This document shows positions 11,259 through 15,509 of a stretch of 15,509 nucleotides of DNA, piece by piece. Below the pieces are notes generated by a model, which was not told the origin of the DNA, did no database searches, and worked only from the letters and a program-made list of their open reading frames with translations. Numbering within the stretch: the stretch's first letter is position 1; each line of letters begins with the position of its first letter. The translations under genes and the position numbers were made by a program. Source of the stretch: Micrococcales bacterium (GTDB taxonomy: Bacteria > Actinomycetota > Actinomycetes > Actinomycetales > Dermatophilaceae); the NCBI GenBank assembly GCA_003132125.1, contig PKWT01000076.1, positions 21,510-37,018 of the forward strand, read 5' to 3'.

Positions 11259-11286
11259 GCCATAGAAGGTCAAAGCCAATAGACAA
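11259..11286 (-). promoter_or_regulatory. Possible promoter of the M48-like gene
   Basis: On the minus strand TTGTCT (11286-11281) and TATGGC (11264-11259) are separated by 16 bases and lie about 45-70 bases before the ATG. The -35 is a fair match and the -10 a weak one. The region is noticeably richer in A and T than its surroundings, which supports a promoter without proving it. Confidence 0.3.
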
Positions 11287-11304
11287 AAGGTGATTTCTTG
11301 ACAT

Positions 11305-11350
11305 GTGAGGCCTACGGGTACTTGCGCCTCACCCGCCTCACCCGCCTCAC
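11305..11350. repeat. 9-bp tandem repeat with matching inverted arm downstream of aroQ
   Basis: GCCTCACCC is repeated in tandem from 11326, 11335 and 11344 (about 2.8 copies). GTGAGGC at 11305-11311 is the exact reverse complement of the seven-base core, so any of the three copies can form a stem with it. On the minus strand this lies 30-80 bases after the aroQ stop. No U-run follows, so it is not a canonical terminator. A separate five-pair hairpin (CTCAT, ATGAG at 11358-11370) lies between it and aroQ. Together these fill the 168-base gap. Confidence 0.6.
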
Positions 11351-11383
11351 CACGATACTCATCCGATGAGCCGCGGAAAGCTG

Positions 11384-11824
11384 TCATCGGGTCAGGGCGC
11401 GAAGGGCGAGCAAGTAGGAGCCAGAACCGAATCCGGCGATCGTGCCGGTGGCGACTCCCGCGACGACCGATGTATGCCGGAACTCCTCGCGCGTCGCCGG
11501 GTTGGACAGGTGGACCTCGATAAGCCTCGCCCCTCCGCCGGTCACCAACGCACAGGCGTCGCGGACGGCATACGAGTAGTGCGTGAAGGCAGCCGGGTTG
11601 AGCACGACGTCCGCACCGCGGTCAACGGCCTCATGGATCCAGCCGATGAGCTCCGCCTCGTCGTTCGTCTGTCGGAAGTCGATCGTGAGGCCAAGCAGAT
11701 CCGCCTCGCTCGAGACCAGGGTGGCGACATCCTCGAGGGTCTGCGCGCCGTAGATCTCGGGCTCGCGGCTGCCCAGCCGGTTGAGGTTCGGACCATTGAG
11801 CACATACACCAGCGACGCCGTCAT
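11384..11824 (-). CDS. aroQ: 3-dehydroquinate dehydratase, type II
   Basis: Dehydrates 3-dehydroquinate to 3-dehydroshikimate, step three of the shikimate pathway. The 146-residue length and the motifs are those of the dodecameric type II enzyme. LNGPNLNRLGSREPEIYG at 9-26 contains the catalytic Arg20 and Tyr25; Asn76 is in VLNPAAFTHYS; His105 is in IEVHLSN; Arg116 is in REEFRHTS. The frame stays open upstream to 12001, but that part overlaps aroB and is not conserved, so ATG 11824 is the start. It has no Shine-Dalgarno sequence; instead TAGACT lies seven bases upstream, as in a leaderless transcript. It follows aroB by 22 bases. Its first ~25 codons are repeated as a remnant upstream of aroB. 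Confidence 0.97.
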   Translation of the reverse strand: MTASLVYVLNGPNLNRLGSREPEIYGAQTLEDVATLVSSEADLLGLTIDFRQTNDEAELIGWIHEAVDRGADVVLNPAAFTHYSYAVRDACALVTGGGARLIEVHLSNPATREEFRHTSVVAGVATGTIAGFGSGSYLLALRALTR

Positions 11825-11831
11825 GCTCGAG

Positions 11832-11837
11832 AGTCTA
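11832..11837 (-). promoter_or_regulatory. Leaderless-type -10 box of aroQ
   Basis: TAGACT on the minus strand fits TAnnnT and ends seven bases before the aroQ ATG, in the gap after the aroB stop. That spacing would place the transcript start on or next to the start codon. aroQ has no ribosome binding site, which agrees. The same box recurs before the aroQ remnant at 13063-13068. No recognisable -35 is present. Confidence 0.5.
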
Positions 11838-11846
11838 GGCAGCAGA

Positions 11847-12962
11847 TCAGCCTTGCGAGCTGGTTCTGGCGCCCGGTTCGGAACTGACCTCGGCATAGGC
11901 CGCGCGCAACAGGGACGCGTCGGGACCCTCGATGCGACTCGGCCGGGCCAGATCGTCGAGCACGACGAAGCGCAGCTGCGAGCCGCGGGTCTTCTTGTCA
12001 CGCTTCATCGCGTCGTGCAGCATCGGCCATCGGTCACCTCGGTAGCTCGTCGGCAGCCCGAGACTGGCGAGGATGGTCCGGTGCCGATCCACCACCGCGT
12101 CGTCAAGCCTGCCCGCGAGACGCGCCAGCTCAGCCACGTAGACCATGCCCACACTGACCGCCGCGCCGTGCCGCCACGTGTAACGCTCGACCTGCTCGAT
12201 CGCGTGGGCGAAGGTATGGCCATAGTTGAGGATCTCGCGCAGCGACGACTCCTTGAGGTCTTCGGTCACCACGTGCGCCTTGACCAGGATCGACCGCTCG
12301 ATGAGCTCACGCACGGCCGATCCGTCGCACCGTTTGGCGCCTTCCGGGTCTGCCTCGACGAGGTCCAGGATTGCCGGGTCTGCGATGAATCCGCACTTGA
12401 TGACTTCGGCCATGCCCGACACGAAATCGTCGGAGGGCAACGTCTCCAACGTCGCGAGGTCGCACAGAACACCCGCCGGTGGGTAAAAGACACCGACAAG
12501 GTTTTTGCCCTCAGCCGTATTGATGCCGGTCTTGCCGCCGACCGCGGCGTCCACCATGGCGAGCAACGTCGTCGGCACGTGCACCACCCTGACGCCTCGC
12601 ATCCATGTCGCCGCGACAAAGCCGGCAAGATCCGTCACGGTGCCGCCACCCACGCCCACGATCGCGTCAGAGCGGGTAAAACCGGACCGTCCCAGGACTC
12701 CCCACAGGAATGCCGCGACCTCGGCCGACTTGGCCTCCTCGGCGTCAGGTACCTCGGCGATGAACGCCCTCAGTCCTTGTGCCCCCAGGCCATCGCGCAG
12801 GACCTCACCCGTGGCCCGCAGCGAGCGAGGGTGGATGACCAGCACCCGCTCCACTCCGGGACCAAGCAGATCACGCAGCTCCCCCAGCAGCCCGGTCCCG
12901 ACCACGACGTCGTATGCCGCGTCAGCGCCCCGTCCGATATGGATGCGGGTCGGCTCACTCAC
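11847..12962 (-). CDS. aroB: 3-dehydroquinate synthase
   Basis: Converts DAHP to 3-dehydroquinate, using NAD and a divalent metal in the cytoplasm. The 371 residues have the NAD loop GGGTVTDLAGF (105-115), PTTLLAMVDAAVGGKTGIN (130-148), GKNLVGVFYPP (152-162), and metal ligands Glu186 in GMAEVIK, His249 in LNYGHTFAHAIE and His265 in RHGAAVSVGM. RDKKT near the C-terminus is also conserved. Length is typical. The start is GTG at 12962; it lies inside the last codons of a 33-codon upstream ORF (the aroQ remnant), overlapping it by eight bases, and has no strong ribosome binding site of its own, so it may depend on coupling. In relatives aroK usually precedes it directly; here about 2.2 kb of other DNA intervenes. 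Confidence 0.97.
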   Translation of the reverse strand: MSEPTRIHIGRGADAAYDVVVGTGLLGELRDLLGPGVERVLVIHPRSLRATGEVLRDGLGAQGLRAFIAEVPDAEEAKSAEVAAFLWGVLGRSGFTRSDAIVGVGGGTVTDLAGFVAATWMRGVRVVHVPTTLLAMVDAAVGGKTGINTAEGKNLVGVFYPPAGVLCDLATLETLPSDDFVSGMAEVIKCGFIADPAILDLVEADPEGAKRCDGSAVRELIERSILVKAHVVTEDLKESSLREILNYGHTFAHAIEQVERYTWRHGAAVSVGMVYVAELARLAGRLDDAVVDRHRTILASLGLPTSYRGDRWPMLHDAMKRDKKTRGSQLRFVVLDDLARPSRIEGPDASLLRAAYAEVSSEPGARTSSQG

Positions 12963-13056
12963 TGAAGTCTCCAGCCCCGCAGGTCGCGGGCTCCCGGCTG
13001 CTGCCCAGCCTGTTGAGGTTTGGACCGTTGAACAGACACACCAGCGAGACCGTCAT
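12955..13056 (-). pseudogene. Decayed second aroQ: N-terminal fragment, now a short ORF overlapping aroB
   Basis: The 33-codon ORF begins MTVSLVCLFNGPNLNRLGSS, closely matching the intact AroQ N-terminus MTASLVYVLNGPNLNRLGSR. The first 56 bases agree at 48 positions, followed by a three-base insertion and a further near-match through REP. After that all similarity stops: the ORF continues ATCGAGDFSE and ends in TGA inside the aroB start region. The catalytic Tyr, Asn and His regions are absent, so it cannot be an active dehydratase. The match extends upstream to a TAGACT box. It could be inert debris or may serve as a leader ORF whose translation feeds aroB. Confidence 0.85.
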
Positions 13057-13062
13057 GCGCCA

Positions 13063-13068
13063 AGTCTA
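13063..13068 (-). promoter_or_regulatory. Leaderless-type -10 box of the aroQ remnant / aroB
   Basis: TAGACT on the minus strand ends six bases before the remnant ATG, almost the same arrangement as at aroQ. It would drive a transcript starting at or beside that ATG and reading into aroB. No clear -35 was found. Confidence 0.45.
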
Positions 13069-13086
13069 TGAAGGCGCCTCGCGCGT

Positions 13087-13109
13087 GGGCCCTGACCCTG
13101 ACAGGGCTC
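13087..13109. repeat. Inverted repeat between the divergent aroB and oppA-like units
   Basis: GCCCTG (13089-13094) and CAGGGC (13102-13107) pair perfectly around a seven-base loop, with two further outer pairs if G-U is allowed on the plus-strand transcript. It sits in the 227-base divergent region. No U-run flanks it on either strand, so operator, hairpin and chance are all possible. Confidence 0.3.
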
Positions 13110-13223
13110 GCCACCACGTTGTTGCACTGTTGCCGCGCTCAAGATCACACCGTTGCGTTCAGATGACCCCGTCCGGTCGCGAAGGCGACGCGATTCGGTA
13201 ACGGTCCGATTGCACCGCCCGTT

Positions 13224-13248
13224 GGTGGAGGCCACCTGTGCCTATGCT
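13224..13248 (+). promoter_or_regulatory. Putative promoter region with small palindrome for the oppA-like gene
   Basis: TATGCT at 13243-13248 is a reasonable -10 about 36 bases before the ATG. Just upstream, GGTGG AGG CCACC (13224-13236) is a perfect five-base palindrome in the spacer/-35 position, where a regulator could bind. The -35 is poor (GTTGGT or TTGGTG at 15-16 bases). Confidence 0.35.
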
Positions 13249-13283
13249 TCACCCGCGAACCTTTGGAATCTCTTGGAGGATCT

Positions 13284-14921
13284 ATGCGTGGCAGTTTAGC
13301 CCGTGCTCGCTGGGTGACAGCTGCCGCTGGCGCAGCGTCCCTGGCCCTGGTTCTCTCCGCCTGTGGCGGCACCACCACTTCTACTACTCCCACCGCCGCC
13401 GGCGGCGGGGGCGGCGTCATCCTTGCTGCAAGCACCGAGCCCCAGAACCCGCTCCTGCCCGCCAACACCAACGAGGTTGGTGGCTGTCTGATCATGAAGC
13501 TGCTGTTCGAGGGCCTCATCAACTACGACGCACAGGGTAAGCCGGTCAACGAGGTTGCCTCGTCGATCGACTCCACCGATGGTCAGAACTACACCATCAA
13601 GCTCAACCCCGGCTGGAAGTTCAGCAACGGCGAGGCAGTCGACGCCAAGTCCTTCGTGGACGCCTGGAACTTCGGGGCGCTCCTCGACAACGCGCAGCTC
13701 AACGCCTACTTCTTCGAGCCCATCGAAGGCTACGCAGACGTCCACCCCGACGCGGTGGGCGCCAAGGCCACGGCCAAGACCATGAAGGGCCTGGCCGTCG
13801 TCGACGCCACGACCTTCACCGTCAAGCTGTCATCTCCGCAGGCCTCGTTCCCGCTGCGTCTCGGCTACACCGCGTTCTACCCGCTGCCTCAGGCTGCCTA
13901 CAAGGACATCAAGGCGTTCGGTGAGGCCCCTATCGGCAACGGCCCCTACATGCTTGCGGGCGCGTGGGTCCACAACGTCGACATCAAGGTGAAGAAGAAC
14001 CCTGACTACAAGGGCACTTTCGTACCCAAGAACGCTGGCGTCGACGTCAAGGTCTACACCGACCAGAACGCGTCCTATGCCGATCTGCTCGCCAACAACG
14101 TCGACGTTGTCCAGGGGATCCATGACAACGCTCTGGCCAGTTTCACCAGCGCCCTGGGTAGCCGGGCGATCAACCAGCCGGCTGGTGTCTTCCAGGCCTT
14201 CGATTTCCCGCTGTACCAGCCCGAGTGGAAGGGCGACAACGCCAAGAAGGTTCGCCAGGCGATCTCCATGGCGATCGATCGCAAGACGATCACCGAGAAG
14301 ATCTTCCAGGGAACCCGCACCCCGGCCAACGACTTCTCGTCGCCGGTCGTGGCGGGTTACGACCCGTCAATCTGTGGCGACCTCTGCGTGTTCGACCCCG
14401 CCAAGTCCAAGGCAAAGCTTGCCGAAGCCGGTGGCTTCACGGGCAAGTTCGAGATCGCCTACAACGCAGACGGTGGCAACAAGTCCTGGGTCGACGCGGT
14501 CTGCAACAGCATCAAGAACACCCTCGCCATCGACTGCTCCGGCAAGTCCTACCCGGACTCCAAGTCCCTGCGAGACCCGATCACCAAGGGAGTGATGAAG
14601 ACTGCCTTCCAGGCTGGCTGGCAGATGGAATACCCGGCTCTGGAGAACTTCCTGGCACCGCTCTACGCCAAGGGCGCCGGCACGAACGACTCACACTATG
14701 ACAACCCCGCTTTTGACGCCCTGCTCAAGAAGGGTGACACGGCCAAGACCCTGGACGAGAGCATCGCGGACTTCCAGGATGCTGAGAGGCTCGTGGTCCA
14801 GGACATGCCCTCTATCCCCCTGTGGTACTCCAACACCACTGGTGGCTACTCCGAGAAGGTCTCGAACGTGAAGTTCGACGTCTTCGGTGTCCCGATCTAC
14901 ACCAACATCACCAAGAAGTAA
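13284..14921 (+). CDS. Oligopeptide/dipeptide ABC transporter substrate-binding lipoprotein (family 5)
   Basis: The 545-residue extracellular binding protein captures peptides (or a related solute) for an ABC importer. The N-terminus is a lipoprotein signal: basic start, hydrophobic stretch WVTAAAGAASLALVLSAC with lipobox LSAC and Cys27 as the lipidation site, then a Gly/Thr-rich linker. Family-5 features include LLFEGLINYD, the GNGPYML region and a C-terminal PSIPLWYSN segment. Two cysteine pairs (in CGDLC and CNS...DC) may form disulfides. ATG 13284 follows TTGGAGGATCT, an ideal ribosome site; the open frame upstream to 13263 would contain that site. Codons end almost uniformly in C or G (AAG, AAC, GAC, ATC), suggesting high expression. 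Its permease genes are missing here. The substrate cannot be told from sequence. Confidence 0.93.
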   Translation: MRGSLARARWVTAAAGAASLALVLSACGGTTTSTTPTAAGGGGGVILAASTEPQNPLLPANTNEVGGCLIMKLLFEGLINYDAQGKPVNEVASSIDSTDGQNYTIKLNPGWKFSNGEAVDAKSFVDAWNFGALLDNAQLNAYFFEPIEGYADVHPDAVGAKATAKTMKGLAVVDATTFTVKLSSPQASFPLRLGYTAFYPLPQAAYKDIKAFGEAPIGNGPYMLAGAWVHNVDIKVKKNPDYKGTFVPKNAGVDVKVYTDQNASYADLLANNVDVVQGIHDNALASFTSALGSRAINQPAGVFQAFDFPLYQPEWKGDNAKKVRQAISMAIDRKTITEKIFQGTRTPANDFSSPVVAGYDPSICGDLCVFDPAKSKAKLAEAGGFTGKFEIAYNADGGNKSWVDAVCNSIKNTLAIDCSGKSYPDSKSLRDPITKGVMKTAFQAGWQMEYPALENFLAPLYAKGAGTNDSHYDNPAFDALLKKGDTAKTLDESIADFQDAERLVVQDMPSIPLWYSNTTGGYSEKVSNVKFDVFGVPIYTNITKK

Positions 14922-15192
14922 TCGGCAGGCAACAACGCAGGCGCTGCTGTCCGCCGTGCCCGTTCCCGATCCGACGTTGCGCGGCCACCGGGACCAGATC
15001 ATGCTCGAGGGCGATGTGCCGAGTCCTGCCAACCCCCCGTCCGGCTGCCGGTTCCGCACCCGCTGCTGGAAGGCTCAGGACATCTGCTCAGTGGAGGAGC
15101 CCGAGCTGATCGTGCGCGAGGGTCTCGAACACCCGAGCGCCTGCCACTTCGCCGAGACCCGCAGTGTCATCTCGACCATCGACGTGGGCTGA
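14922..15192 (+). pseudogene. 3' remnant of an OppF/DppF-type peptide ABC transporter ATPase
   Basis: In the frame ending at the TGA of 15190-15192 the translation from about 14935 reads TQALLSAVPVPDP, then EGDVPSPANPPSGCRFRTRC, then ACHF. This is the C-terminal oligopeptide-transporter domain found only at the end of OppD/OppF/DppF ATPases, including its conserved cysteines. Walker A, the ABC signature and Walker B are all absent. There is no start codon with a ribosome site; the frame runs back into the binding-protein gene, so it is untranslated or minimal. Homology begins within about 14 bases of the lipoprotein stop codon, as expected from a deletion that removed two permeases and most of the ATPases. 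The remaining 53 bases to aroK contain nothing I recognise. Confidence 0.85.
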
Positions 15193-15245
15193 CCCGCCAG
15201 CGACCTTGCGCATGCACGACCCTGCCGACCTGGACGCGGGTTGCC

Positions 15246-15509
15246 TCACTCGTTGGCAGGGTTCCGGTCGCCCTTGTTCCGGTCGCGCTTGTCATTCAGG
15301 TCATTCAGCCGTCGCGCGATCTCTGCAGCAACGTCCTGCGGGGTCCGTCCGGCCGTCTTCACGCTGAACGTTGCCAGCCGCTCATACGTTGGCCGCCGCA
15401 CCTCCATCATCCGGGTCCACTGTGCCCGCGGGTTAAGCGCCAACAGCGGACGGCTCCGGTCAAAGCCCACCCGCTTGGCGGCGTCGGCGATACCGACCTC
15501 GAGAAACAC
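15246..15509 (-). CDS. aroK: Shikimate kinase (3' part only)
   Basis: Phosphorylates shikimate at the 3-hydroxyl using ATP. The N-terminal half, with the Walker A loop, lies beyond the right edge. The visible ~87 residues hold FLEVGIADAAKRVGF, the lid segment DRSRPLLALNPRAQW with its catalytic arginine, and RRPTYERLA, which binds nucleotide/shikimate in the family. The tail LNDLNDKRDRNKGDRNPANE is a charged extension built from tandem nucleotide repeats (15261-15308). In relatives aroK leads directly into aroB; here it is followed by the convergent opp remnant. Confidence 0.92.
   Translation of the reverse strand: MFLEVGIADAAKRVGFDRSRPLLALNPRAQWTRMMEVRRPTYERLATFSVKTAGRTPQDVAAEIARRLNDLNDKRDRNKGDRNPANE
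15261..15308. repeat. Two adjacent short tandem duplications in the aroK 3' end
   Basis: GTTCCGGTCGCCCTT (15261-15275) is followed by a copy differing at one base (15276-15290). Directly next to it GTCATTCAG (15291-15299) is repeated exactly (15300-15308). Both units are multiples of three, so the frame is kept; they encode KRDRN-KGDRN and LND-LND in the AroK tail. Confidence 0.9.

Noticed and set aside
11298..11303. Plus-strand TTGACA as a -35 box
   Set aside because: No -10-like sequence follows at 16-18 bases and no plus-strand gene lies downstream.
10932..11387. 151-codon minus-strand frame covering the gap between aroQ and the M48-like gene
   Set aside because: It overlaps the M48-like N-terminus in another frame. 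The translation resembles nothing, and part of it is just the 9-bp repeat and promoter region.
11825..12001. Upstream extension of aroQ in the same frame
   Set aside because: It lies inside aroB, has no homology to dehydroquinases, and the family N-terminus begins exactly at ATG 11824.
11781..12965. 394-codon open frame on the plus strand opposite aroB
   Set aside because: It is the mirror of aroB and the start of aroQ. Its translation is low-complexity shadow sequence, and aroB has a full set of active-site motifs.
14887..15192. Treating the ATPase tail as a real 101-codon gene starting at GTG 14887
   Set aside because: That start is inside the lipoprotein coding sequence in another frame and has no ribosome site. 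The first 16 codons are a shadow, and all catalytic ATPase motifs are missing.
15193..15245. A shared terminator between the convergent opp remnant and aroK
   Set aside because: I looked for a stem with flanking T-runs on both strands and found only very long-loop or four-base pairings.

Overview
The window is high-GC DNA from an actinobacterium. The gene order (aroK, aroB, aroQ, efp, nusB, pyrR, pyrB, pyrC, carA, carB) is the classical actinobacterial shikimate/EF-P/pyrimidine block. The EF-P belongs to the actinobacterial type with a PGKGP loop. A flavin/iron-sulfur PyrK subunit before pyrD suggests a Micrococcales-like lineage, perhaps Intrasporangiaceae, but that placement is inference.

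Layout. Positions 1-8318 (minus strand) hold the UMP operon pyrR-pyrB-pyrC-carA-carB-pyrK-pyrD, with pyrD cut by the window edge. Every junction is a 1- or 4-base start/stop overlap, so the genes are probably translationally coupled. In front of pyrR sits a short leader with a PyrR-binding loop nested inside a stem that would cover the pyrR Shine-Dalgarno sequence. This is a translational on/off switch of the kind reported for mycobacterial pyr leaders. Positions 8459-9446 hold nusB and efp (minus). Positions 9596-11215 hold a membrane-anchored protein with the M48 metalloprotease fold but without the zinc-binding histidines. It sits where many actinobacteria carry pepQ. Positions 11384-12962 hold aroQ and aroB (minus). 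The aroK 3' end (minus) lies at the right edge.

The unusual part is 12955-15245, which separates aroB from aroK. It contains, in order: a 33-codon remnant of a second aroQ that overlaps the aroB start; a divergent plus-strand oligopeptide-binding lipoprotein gene (oppA-like); and, directly after its stop codon, only the last ~85 codons of an OppF/DppF-type ATPase. The permease genes and the rest of the ATPases are missing. This looks like an opp operon collapsed by an internal deletion beside a decayed aroQ duplication. Intact aroQ and the remnant share a TAGACT box 6-7 bases before ATG and lack a Shine-Dalgarno sequence, which suggests leaderless transcripts. The remnant may now act as a leader ORF coupled to aroB.

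The genes make UMP from bicarbonate, glutamine and aspartate; carry out dehydroquinate synthesis and dehydration and shikimate phosphorylation; and support translation and transcription (EF-P, NusB). I saw no CRISPR array, tRNA, rRNA, insertion sequence or phage gene. No wholly new multigene system is evident. The best candidates for novelty are the aroQ remnant used as a leader, the collapsed opp locus, the pseudo-protease and the pyr leader switch.
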